DNA of 64,000 bases from positions 1 to 64,000 of the forward strand of contig CAJNOL010000404.1 in the NCBI GenBank assembly GCA_905250125.1, read 5' to 3'. The DNA comes from Rotaria sordida. Its lineage: Eukaryota > Rotifera > Eurotatoria > Philodinida > Philodinidae. A program made the position numbers and the translations under genes. Below the pieces are notes generated by a model that saw nothing but the letters and a program-made list of their open reading frames with translations, was not told the DNA's origin and searched no databases. Of the stretch, positions 11,591-22,607 are shown piece after piece (positions within the stretch are counted from its first letter, which is position 1; each line of letters starts with the position of its first letter).

Positions 11591-12373
11591 ATCTCGCACT
11601 AATCCATCATGTTGAACTAGAGTGTGGGTGTGCTTGTGGCTGAATAAATGATACTATCTTCACAACACATCCATACCCACACCGGCACTCTGGCCATCAG
11701 ATAACAAAATTGCATTTGCAACAATAAATAAATGAAAAAAACTCCAATGCGACCAGCTATTTTGTCAAATGTCAGCCGAAGTTTGCTCGAGAAGAACGAA
11801 AAAGAAATTCCAAGGTTAAAAATACGCATATTTTATTATACGACAAATCAAATTTAACAAAACGCAAAGTCAACTGTAGTGTTAGCCTGTCTGTAAAGCT
11901 GAGAGAGTGATTTGAGAGTGAGTATGTGTATCGTAGACTTCATTTTCTTTAAGACCAAAAAATCACGTTTGAACAATAAAAAAGAATTCCCATCATAACG
12001 AAGAAGAAGAATAGTGTATATATAGGAGAGAAAAAAAAAGAAGGAAAAAATGTGATCTATGATCACATTTTTTACACAACGCATCATGCATCATGAATCA
12101 AGAAGAAAAGGAAAAATGTGAGCGAGAATCACATTTTTAACAAAATGCGCACAAAGAAAGTGATGACTTGAGTCATCGCTAACATGTAGTCATTGTCATG
12201 ACTCTGTCAATATGTATTTTGTATTTCTTTCTCTTAAACAAATATTTGCAAAAGCATGGGAAATATACGACATAAAACTATTATAAAGTCACTAAAACGA
12301 AAAAATCCTAACTAAACACACCGCATGTTTAGCATATATTTCAACATCCCAAGCAACTCAAAAATTTTCATTC
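11591..12373. repeat. Short palindromes and TGTGGG-like tracts
   Basis: No gene seen. A near-perfect palindrome of AAATGTGATC and GATCACATTT is at 12047-12074, with a looser copy (AAAATGTGAGCG...AATCACATTTTT) around 12112-12137. GTGTGGGTGTGCTTGTGG at about 11625 resembles the bdelloid telomere repeat. Confidence 0.45.
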
Positions 12374-15300
12374 ATGTCAACTAGAAGTATTCAAACTCTT
12401 CTTACGTTACCGATAGAACTCGTCTATCGAATTCTTGATCATCTTGATAATTTCAATCTTTTTTGCTCGACGCAAAACATTTGTACACGTATAAATGCAA
12501 TTGTCGGTAGCTACCATCGATATCAGGTAAAACAACATTATATATGAAAATTTGATTTTCATTATCTTTAATACGTTATTTATGTATCTATGCCTAAGAC
12601 TAACACGTAGCTTCTCCAAAGAGATACTTTTTAAATAAACATTCAACTATTTAAAGAAACAATCATAGCTATTTAAATATTCGCCTAGCTATATAAGTTT
12701 TCTTTAGCTGTTTAAACTTTGCATAGTTATTTAAATCTTCGATAGCTATTTAAAATTTTCAGCTTTTAAGACATAATAGTAGCAATTCAAAATTTGTAGA
12801 TCACTATCTAAACAAAATTCATAACAGTTAAGTGATTCTAATATATGTTGGATTTTTATCTATCTACCTTTATACTTTTGTTTTTTACATAAATAGTTAA
12901 AACGAGTTTCATCTAACAAACTGTTTTGGGGCAAGAATTTGAAAAAGTAAACATAGCCAATTGCTAAATTTGTCAACAGTAAAATAATAATTCTTTTGTT
13001 TTGAATAAGTTTATGATGATAGATTGAATGAACAACGATCAACACCAATCTACAACAGTTGATATTTATTGTTGCATTAACAATATAATCAATTTTATTT
13101 TTTTTCCATTAGATAGACAGATAACTACTACCTATGTGAACAGCTATGAAGATTTATCAAGCAGCGTTAAATATCTTCAAATACTGCCGATTGATAAACG
13201 AAAAACTAACATAGAAATATTCTTATCTTGATATTTTCATTTTATTACCTTACCTTCTGCTCGAAAAAAAATAAGTAACACTAAATAAATCGATAACCAT
13301 CAGTTTATTACCTATGAAAATTTATTTATTACTGCGGCAAACTATCAAACACTGTTTCGTATTATACAACTTCTCATCTAATATTTACCGACATCCGATA
13401 TTAAATAGATAGCGCATAAGTATTTATATAGCATGAAAAATTTTAAATAGCTATGGAAGGTTTAAACAGCTGTAGAAAAGTTAAATAGATGCAAATTTTT
13501 CAGGCTTGTATGTTAGAAAAAATTGTATCTCTTTTGAGAGTGAGCCATTTAAGATATCCATCTATACGTCATTTCACTAGTATATTTTCCTTGACTAACT
13601 ATTTATCACTAGATCAAACCGAAAAACTCGACTATTTCTTGAAAACAACTTATTCTTTAAGTTCCAGTCGAAAACTCTAATTGACCACCAACAACACTTG
13701 AAGCGAACTAAAAAATGTCACTGGTAATAACCCAACAAACACGAAAATAAGTCCTATTTGTTGAGATGACAGTTACTTGAAGAGTCCTAAGCGAATCATA
13801 GTTATAAACTATATTTCAAAGACCATCACTGAAACCGAAGTAACGAAGACACTGCTAACATCGATTCTTTTTTGGAAGAATGTCTCTACAATATTATTGC
13901 ATTACTAATACAAAGCGATATGTCAGCAGTTTCTTTCCATTGCACATTAGCTAAAATAATACACGCAATTAAAACAAAGCTTGAAAAATAAACAAAAGAG
14001 TCAAACACTGTACATAGCAGGACAGCACCAACAGCTTTTTCCATTGATAAGAAATTTCCACTTTTCTACTTCAAACATTTCCGAGCATTAGAGCGTAATA
14101 TTCCCGAATTTTCCAGCCGATACTGGACTTCATCATTCTTTTCTGAACTCCAAGTTTCACGTCACACATTCCACAACATTTTGAAGACAATTTACATGTG
14201 CTCCAAAAATGTAGATACTTGCTGATATTTTCCAGGTTTTTCTCCTCAAAAATAAACATATGTCGATGTCTATGAACTACGTGCAAGATTTTCAAATTGA
14301 AGCAACAACTAACAAATATAAACTCACTGCCATCTCTTCGCAGATCGTTCCATCATTTCAATTTTCTTATTTCCACACATAGACGCTCACTTCCTTTGAT
14401 CTCAGTAATAATGGAATCGACAATCAAGCAGCACAAAGTCTTGCTGAAGCTCTCCAACAAAACCAAGTAATATCAGCATCTTTCCTATCTATCATTCATT
14501 GCTCGTTCAAAACAGACACTCATCACACTTGATCTCAGTTGGAATCGAATCGACGATCAAGCAGCACAATATCTTGCCGAAGCTCTCGAACAAAACCAAG
14601 TAATATCTCCACCTTCTTAATCTATCATTCCTTGCATGTTCAAAACAGACACTAACTACACTGTACGTCGCTTACAATGTAATCGACGCTCAAGGAGCAC
14701 AACATGTTGCCAAAACTCTCGAACAAAATAAAGTAATATTGCGCCTCTTCTATCTATCATTCTCTGCTTTTTCAAAACAGACACTAACCGCATTGAGCCT
14801 TAGCGGCAATCAAATCGGTGATCAAGGAGCACAACATGTTGCCAAAGCTCTCGAACAAAACAAAGTAATATTGTGCCTTTTCTATCTATCATTCACTACC
14901 TGTTCAAAACAGGCACTCACGACACTGGACCTCAGTAGCAATCGAATCAGTGCTCAAGCAGCACAACATCTTGCCAAAGCTCTCGAACAAAACAAAGTAA
15001 TATTGACTCTGCTCTATCCATCATTCACTGTCTGTTTAAAACAGACACTCGCCACACTGGACCTCAGTAGCAATCGAATCGGTGCTCAAGGAATACAACA
15101 TGTTGCCAAAGCTCTCGAACAAAATCAAGTAATATTCCTATCTTCTCTATGTATCATCTACTGCCTCCTCAAAGCAGACGCTAACCATATTGTACCTTCG
15201 CGGCAATGGAATCGGTGATCAAGGAGCACAACACATTGCCGATGCTCTCAAACAAAACCAAGTAATATCCTTGTCTTCTCTATCTATAATTCACTGCCTA

Positions 15301-16205
15301 TTCAAAACAGACATTAGCCATCTTGGATCTCGGGTACAATGTAATCGGTGCTCAAGGAGCACGACATCTTGTCAAAACGTTTGAACAAAACCAAGTAATA
15401 TTCTTACCTTCTCTATCTATCATTCACTGGTGGATGAAAACAGACACTCACCACACTTGGTCTTCGCGGTAATCAAATCGGTGCTCAAGGAGCACAACAT
15501 CTTGCCAAAGCTCTCGAGCACAACAAAGTACTATCCTCCACCTTCTCTATCTATCATCCACTGCTTGTTTAACACAGACATTGACCACACTTGATCTCAG
15601 TATCAATCAAATCGGTGATGAAGGATTATGTTATCTTGCTAAAGCTCTCGAACAAAACCAAGTAATATCCTCACCTGCTGTATCCATCATCCATTGTTTA
15701 TTCAAAACAGACACTAACCACACTGAAGCTCAGTATCAATCATATAGGTGTTCCAGGAGTACAACATCTTGCTAAAGTTCTCGAACAAAACCAAGTAACA
15801 TCTTCAATTTCTCTATCTATCATCCATTGCTGAGTCAAAACAGACACTAACCACATTGGACCTCCACGACAATGAAATCGGTGATCAAGGAGCACAGCAT
15901 CTTGCCGATGCTCTCGAACAAAATCAAGTAATATCGTTGTCTTCTCTATCTAACATTCAATGCCTCTTCAAAACAGACACTAACCATGCTAAATCTTAGT
16001 ACCAATCAAATCTATGATGCAGGAGCACATCATCTTACCAAAGCTCTCGTACAAAACCAAGTAATATTCTTATGTTCTCTATCTATCATTTACTGTCTGT
16101 TCAAAACAGACACTAACCACACTCGAGCTCAGCTGGAATCATATCTTGGATAAACATGCTCAATATTTTATTGAAGCTCTCGAACAAAAGCGAATACAAC
16201 TTTAA
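12374..16205 (+). CDS. F-box-like leader plus 14-unit leucine-rich repeat protein
   Basis: Exon 12374-12526 encodes 51 residues starting MSTRSIQTLLTLPIE, an F-box-like motif (LPIELVYRILDHLD). It ends in phase 0. From 14383 on, fourteen exons follow, starting at 14383, 14516, 14649, 14781, 14913, 15045, 15178, 15311, 15444, 15578, 15711, 15844, 15977 and 16110. The first thirteen are exactly 84 nt and phase 0, each with one 28-residue repeat of the form TLTTLDLSxNxIGxQGA, then QHLAKALEQN (ribonuclease-inhibitor class LRR). Introns are 48-50 bp and near-identical (GTAATAT...TTCAAAACAG). The last exon ends at a stop at 16205. All units are open, so the array is intact. Total about 450 residues if the leader joins the array directly. 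The family is expanded in bdelloids; ubiquitin-ligase adaptor or innate-recognition roles are guesses. The 1.86-kb first intron carries an inserted repeat. Confidence 0.85.
12640..13490. repeat. Inverted arrays of a ~20-bp TAGCTATTTAAA motif
   Basis: About five copies of a degenerate unit around TAGCTATTTAAA stand head to tail at 12643-12765. About four copies in the opposite orientation (TTTAAATAGCTATGG, TTTAAACAGCTGTAG) stand at 13420-13490. Together they bound some 650 bp of unique AT-rich sequence. This layout suggests a non-autonomous transposon with repetitive termini sitting in the first intron of the F-box/LRR gene. No target duplication could be fixed. Confidence 0.55.
13504..13680 (+). 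other. Possible alternative terminal exon of the F-box gene
   Basis: Directly after TTTTTCAG lies an open frame of 58 codons ending at a stop at 13680. It contains SIRHFTSIFSLTNYLSLDQ. It is phase 0, so it can be spliced onto the F-box exon at 12526 to give a 109-residue protein without LRRs. It may equally be a relic of an older exon. No family is recognised for this segment. Confidence 0.35.
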
Positions 16206-17640
16206 TTTCTTCTGATGATATGGATTACTTCTAAACTGACATTCTTGATACTAGCCATGACGATGTAGGTGTGGGTGCAACCGCTCATTGATGTTTGTGG
16301 CTTTTCTTTACTCATATTGATCCCTGTTTCCGAGCGATATTGTATGAAAGTTCTAACTATCGTGTTTATTCAATTAGCTTGTCTTTCGATCTTTTGTCAT
16401 TTTATTTTCATGTGATTTGATTTGATTTGATTTGAAGTAGAAATATGCTGTTTGCTTCTCACTGCAATTTAACACAGTGTTAATAATGTGCGCAATATGT
16501 ACTGCTACCAACACGGGTCTTTTGATTACGCTTGATTTCAAAGCATGAAACAAGCTTTAGATTGGGTTTCGAATCTCTATCGACTCAATGTAATCATGCA
16601 AAATACTGTGACGATATGCATCCTGGGTATTGAGCAGCAGATCAATGAGTTTTGATTTCAGAAAAATGAATGCTGCGTATAAACGAACAAATGAATAAGA
16701 AAGATCATCATCGAAAGTGCCTACACCAAGAAAGTGTGGTTTAAACAAGAGGGAAGAAACGGAATCCTGAAGTTCTGAATTCCTCCGAATTCCAAAGATT
16801 CCCTGTGATTCTTTCGGATTCCAAGGATTTCTTAAGAGTCCTTAGAATGCTATAGGATTTCCAAAGATTCTCTCGGATTCTCTAGAATTTCCTAGGGTTC
16901 CATGGAATTCCTTAAAACTCCTCTAGATTTTCAATAAGCTTCTAAAGCTATCAAACGACACCATCTGTATCACCATCAGGTTTCCATGCTGATATCTTTT
17001 CTTTCGTTTTTCTTTATTCTATTCGTTTGTGATTATTGATACATGTATATATCAATGACTTGTTATTTGTTTGCTGACTTGTAGCGCATAGGATCACATT
17101 GCTTTCACTAAAGGGGGTGAGTGTGGATGTGGGTGGTTGACCGTGGATATGGGTGTGTGTGAGTGAGGGATGTTGACATCTTCCTGATCCACACCCCACG
17201 CACACCCACACCCTTATCGATTTCAATATATAACTGATTCTTTTATATAAGGTATTTTAATACATTCAATAAAAAAAAAGTTTATTCTTTTCAAATTATA
17301 GTCTCTGTTGAATGATTTCTATTTTAAATAGATTATTTTATTTTTATTCATTGAGAATTTTCTAGGTAAATGACTTGAATTATCATCAAATTTTTTTTAT
17401 TTGAACACAAAACTAAGGTAGCAAAAAACTTGGTAACAAACACAAGTTCTTTATATTAACACATACACAAAACTACTTTTTTCTTTTTACCAACAATTGT
17501 CTAGATGAATCATTACCATCTCTAAAATAGAAAATAATTTTTAATATTCATATTAGAAATGTTAACAAATCTTTAGCACGTTTCAAATAATGTCTCTGAG
17601 CTGAACAATTCAATCTATTTGTCCATGTTTGCATTTCATC
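16206..17640. repeat. Intergenic with GATTCC-rich degenerate repeats and G/T-rich tracts
   Basis: Positions 16758-16925 hold many imperfect copies of a 10-14 bp word around GGATTCC and GAATTCC. Positions 17113-17215 hold G/T-rich sequence (GTGTGGATGTGGGTGG, then its C/A-rich counterpart CACACCCACACCC), similar to the TGTGGG telomere repeat of bdelloids. GTGTGGGTGC also occurs at about 16269. No gene is recognised. Confidence 0.5.
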
Positions 17641-18310
17641 GATACGTACTGAGAGAGTCACAGTGAAGGTCAACTAAAAGACCATCTAAACTTACTTAGG
17701 TCTAACGGTCGCTAAATTTTTATTTTAGATTTTTTTTGAACTCAAATGAGATACCATATCATGAAACTTATGAATATTAAGATTCTCTGAGATATTTGTG
17801 ATAAATATTCTCAAAAGATGCAAAATTTCAAGCGCTTTCAAAAACTGGACTCATTTCATTGCGACATCATAACTCAACAATGCTGGAGACAAACTACTGG
17901 CAAGATAACACTCATAAATCATAGGTCCTTCTTCTTCCTGGAAGTATACTCGATTACTAAAAGTTATTGTAATGACTGTTGATGTAGCCCATTTTGTAGA
18001 GAATTCTTTTCTGCATCTTTTGAGAATCTATCTTATCCGACTCAAAGTAATGAATAGAGACAAATAAAATCTAGAAAAGCCGACAAAAAGTGAAAAAAAC
18101 GGCAAATTTGTTTTTGAATTTTTATGGTCGAACTCAAAAAATTGGAGGATTATGATTCTCCGATATTCTGCACAAATATGTCAGAAAATCCTAATATTTT
18201 AGATTCATAATTTTTCCCGATATGGTCTCTCATTTGAGATTAAAAACAAAACTAATGGCGGCTAGCTTGAGTGGTGATGTGACGGACCCTCTCTTAAAAT
18301 CATCTGTGAG
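17640..18310. repeat. Imperfect palindromic repeat
   Basis: Inverted matches link CTCAAATGAGATACCATATC (about 17742) with GATATGGTCTCTCATTTGAG (about 18219), and ATTCTCAAAAGATGCA (about 17807) with TGCATCTTTTGAGAAT (about 18013). The right arm has extra sequence, so it is asymmetrical. Probably an old foldback element. Confidence 0.5.
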
Positions 18311-18737
18311 ATATAGTCTCAGATATCTCCAAAAATATTTTCAGCCCGATCAGACAAAGTTAGATAGGAGTCGTAAGCGAGCCCGATGTGATCCTATGAA
18401 AAACCAAAATTTTATCACAAAAACCTTGTTTAAAATTTGTTTCCTCGAACATACATGTTCTTATTTTTGGGGACTCTATATGTGGTAGAAATGACCAAAT
18501 AAAGAGGGAACGGATACCCTTAAGTGATATGATATGCCACGCTTAATTGTTAATTACATATAGATAAATTTCAATAATTAGAACATTGAAAATTATTTTT
18601 TCTAATTCTACATTTGAAATACAATAAAAAATATTTCAAAAAAAAAAAAACAAAAAAAGAAAAAAAAAAAAGAATTCAAATTTTCTTTTTTCCTTTATTG
18701 TTATTTTATCTTCTTGTTATTCTTCTTTTCAAATTAT

Positions 18738-21076
18738 TCAATCTGATTCATAAAATGATATAGCATTTTCCACAAAATAATCATAAATTTGTTTTCGCAT
18801 AGCATCAACATCTTGTTCAAAACCAACTAATGTTAATTGATTTTGTTTGACTTGTAATAAAACACGTCGTCGACGAAAACCGCCTGGATTTGAATAAAGA
18901 TCACGTACATATGAATGCCAAGAATCACTTGCTAAACAACGTTTATCATCTTTATCTAACATTATTGAACAAACACGTATATCATGACGAAGAAAATCAT
19001 ATATACGATCACAATTTTCACGTGTTAAACCATATAAAACAAGTTTATGATGACCATTATTTGTTGATTGACCTTGACTATTCATATTAGGTATTGGAGA
19101 AGTTGAACTTCGTCGATGATGATGATGATGATCAGTTACACGTTCAATTTCATAAGCACATGCATAATCAGCACGTGTTAAATTTTCGATAACTATTTCA
19201 ACTAATTCAATAAAAAACAAAGGGAGAAAAATGATTTTTATCATTGAAATAATATGTTTTTATTTTATTACCTGTATCAGGATTTGATAGAAAAACAGCC
19301 ATTTCTTTTCCAATTTTATAATGTTTATGAACAATTCCATTAAGTATTGATTCAAAATAATGTTTACAAAGATTTACTTGATCAAGTGGACCACGAAAAA
19401 TAATACGTCGTCCTGTACGATCAATATCAATATTTAAATTCATATATGTACGTCGTGATAAATCAATAAAACGCATTGAAAGTAAATCAATTTGATATAA
19501 ACGTAAATTTTCAAGACTATCATCAATAATTGCCATTGATGGTTGTAATAATGCTGGTGGTGGAATTAATTCAATACTATTAAAACTTTGTTTTGATGGT
19601 GAAGATGATCGTAATAATAATGATGATCGATGATTATTTACTTTTGGATCACGTGTTGCACTTACTGGTTTACTACGATAAATAGCATCAGTTAAAGGTA
19701 TATGATTTATAGTTGTCGTACGTGTTGTAAGCATATCAGTAAGTTCACTTAATGCACGATCTAAATGATCTTTTAAAGCTGTTACAATAATATGATCTTG
19801 TTGACTATCTAATGGTGATAATTGTATAAGACGTGTATTATCTTTTAATGAAAGATCAGCAAGTTGTTCGGATGTAATTGATGGTATTTTATTATTATTC
19901 CATGGTACTTTATGTACAACAAGACGTTCATTTAGAAAATTTTCAACTAATTTTTCAATATCTTTTGTCCATTTTGAACGAAGTTTAACTGTTATACGTG
20001 ATTCAGTATAATTAATTTCTATACTATTTTCTGTTTGTAAACTAATATTGCAATGATATGGTTTTAATTGTTCACGAAGTTCATCAAATAATGGACGATT
20101 TTTAAGTAAAAATGCATAACGACTATCATCTGATGCACGATAACATATTGGATCAGGTTTTTTTCCAACATTTGATGCATCAATAAATGGTTCAATACCC
20201 ATATGAGCATAGAAAATTCTTACATCAAGACGTTGACAATGTATTAAATGTTCACGTTTTATAACTCGACAAACATCTAAATTATTTTAGACAACAAAAA
20301 AAAAAAACAATCATATGAATAAAAATAAATATAAAAAATTATAATAGAATTTCTTTATTATATTTCTTTATAACCTTTATGATCAGCAAATGTAACAAGT
20401 GCATATTGATGTTCACTATCAAGAGTTACATCAACAACTTGCCCACCATCACTACGACGTCGATTTGAAAAATATAATTCAAGTACATCACGTGATATAT
20501 CCAATGGTAAATTTCTTATCATTACAGTTGTTGGTGATGTTACTTCAGCTAATGAAATTTCAGAATCATTTAATTTTGTTCGTGTAGAATGACGACGACG
20601 TACTTCATACATATCTTAATAGAAGACAAAAAAATAATAATAATAATAATAAATTCATTTTAAGTTTTTCTATACTAACCAAGATCAGTTTTAAATGTAA
20701 CCATAACAGTTGTATCTTCAAGATTTGAATAATCAACTCTTTCAATTTCAGTTTCACCAGATAAATATTCTAAATAAAGTTCGAGATATTCTTGAACAAG
20801 ATCAATAGGTAAATTAAATAATATTAAACGACGTAAATCGACATCATTTGATTGATTATGATTATGAGGGTGATGATAATTAGTATTATTATTATTGTTA
20901 TTATTATTATTATTATTATTTGTTAATTTCGCATTTTTTATTGGTGGAATAGTTGGTCCAAATACTGTTGTATCAAGTGATTTTATTGATTGAGGACTTC
21001 CCATTGGAACTGTTGGATATGGATGATAAACTGGTGGATAACGATTTTGAACGACTGCTGGTGAGATTTGTTGCAT
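18738..21076 (-). CDS. RRM/KH-like protein resembling the PARP10/14 N-terminal region, no PARP domain
   Basis: Exons 21076-20680, 20614-20375, 20276-19272 and 19201-18738, all joined in phase 1, encode 701 residues. Order: a low-complexity Pro-rich start, an Asn run, a first RRM-like unit (LILFNLPIDLVQEYLELYLEYL), then a second, clearer one (MIRNLPLDISRDVLELYFSN, then RRRSDGGQVVDV). The spacing and the ELYFSNRRRSGG-type signature are those of the PARP10/PARP14 RRMs. The long third exon has several divergent units that may be KH-like, as in PARP14. The C-terminal exon has a His run and ends without a macrodomain or ADP-ribosyltransferase domain. RNA binding is likely; partners are unknown. No splice acceptor lies near the start codon. 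The CDS is secure, the family assignment moderate. Confidence 0.82.
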
Positions 21077-22607
21077 GATTAATATGGTTAGATAAATAAA
21101 AATGTTTCAACGTAGTCCTCTTCTCGTCCTTTTTTTTTTGTCGAATGATGATAATGTTAAAAGAAAGGCCCTCGTTTTAAGTAAACGAAGATAGTTGAAC
21201 CGTATCGCAACAACGCATGCAAACGTAGTTGAATCGTGTCTGCCTCATTTTTTTTTCGCTTCATTTTTCTTCTTTTACATAGCAACTATGTCGCGTCTTG
21301 TAATAAAAAAAAAAGCCGAGAGAAAAGAAGAGGCTGTTTGACTGAGCTACTACATGTATATACATGCACCTGATTGATAATTGAAGGACAACGTGAGGAC
21401 ACTCATTATTGTGACGATATCCATTTTTAATCAATTAAAGAACCATTAGAACAGATAGTCGACCCTTTTTTTTTCTCGAACGGTGAATATTTTATATAAA
21501 TTGATTGATTAATAGTGACGTAGAGAAAGGACAACAAAATACTATCGATCAAGGAACCTTATATATTGATAAGAAGGATTTCCTTGAATTGTTAAAAATC
21601 AAAATATGAATGAAATAAAATCTAATTTTTTATCTACCAGAATATCCATATGATATTATCAAATGCATCTATTGAATACAATTATAAATATATAGCTTTT
21701 AAAATTTTCATTAAAAATACCTAATTCAAATAGAATTACTCAATTCATCTATACTAATGATTATATGCATACTGAAATTTACTCAGAAAAAAAAAAATTT
21801 TTTTTTTTTGTTTTAAACCAAATCGTTTATTTAATATACCTAACATACATAGTTACATCATAAGCTTATCAATACGTAAATCATTTTACGATTGTACTGT
21901 ATCGAAAGAATCAATCGTTTCACTAAAACGAAGTACAATAAATACGCAAAACTTCAATAGAACAAAAAAAAACAAAGAACTTTTCAAGTACTTGTTTACA
22001 ACATGTTTGTCTACACAATTGCTATGGTCTATTAGACATTCTAGATCGTATTGATTGATATTAAATAATGTACATGTTAAGCGTCAACAGAGTTAGACCA
22101 AGGTAATCAACATTGGCTGTTGTCGCGACGTTTTTTTGTCTTTTTGGAGGTTGTAAACATTTTGTTTCTACGAGAACGTAAGATAAGTTTTTGTCTAGCA
22201 AAAATAATTTTTTTGCGATTGTAAGGTGTGACATTCCTTGCAAACGGTAACTGTCAACATGTATCGATTATTTCACGCCTTCATAAGTTTCAATATCTAA
22301 AGGTATATCATGCAAATAACTTATTGCATTCATACAATACTTTTGAAAGCTGATACGGTTGATCAGTCGTTTATTTTTCTTTTTTCTTTTTTATCTTCGG
22401 TTTATAGTGATAATACATTTTCATTATTTATATTATTATCAAATAAATTATGTGTATATACAAATGACAGGAACAAAAAACAAGGTCATTTCATACAAAT
22501 TATTTATTATAGAAAATAAAATAATTAAAAAAAAATTCTTTTTTTTTTTTAAAATCAAATGTCAACAAAATATTAATAAATAATCATCTGAACTGATTAA
22601 TTTTCTA
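21077..22607. other. Intergenic between RRM gene and MON1
   Basis: AT-rich with homopolymer runs; presumably holds the promoter of the RRM gene and the 3' end of MON1 (TTTATT at 22503-22508 is a minus-strand AATAAA). Nothing else supported. Confidence 0.45.

Noticed and set aside
14383..16205. CRISPR-like or satellite array (regular 133-bp period)
   Set aside because: The period is explained by LRR exons of 84 nt with GT-AG introns, all open in one frame.
19207..19244. In-frame continuation between RRM-gene exons at 19.2 kb
   Set aside because: The lysine/phenylalanine-rich translation is the intron 19271-19202; GT and AG borders are present and joining exons keeps phase 1.
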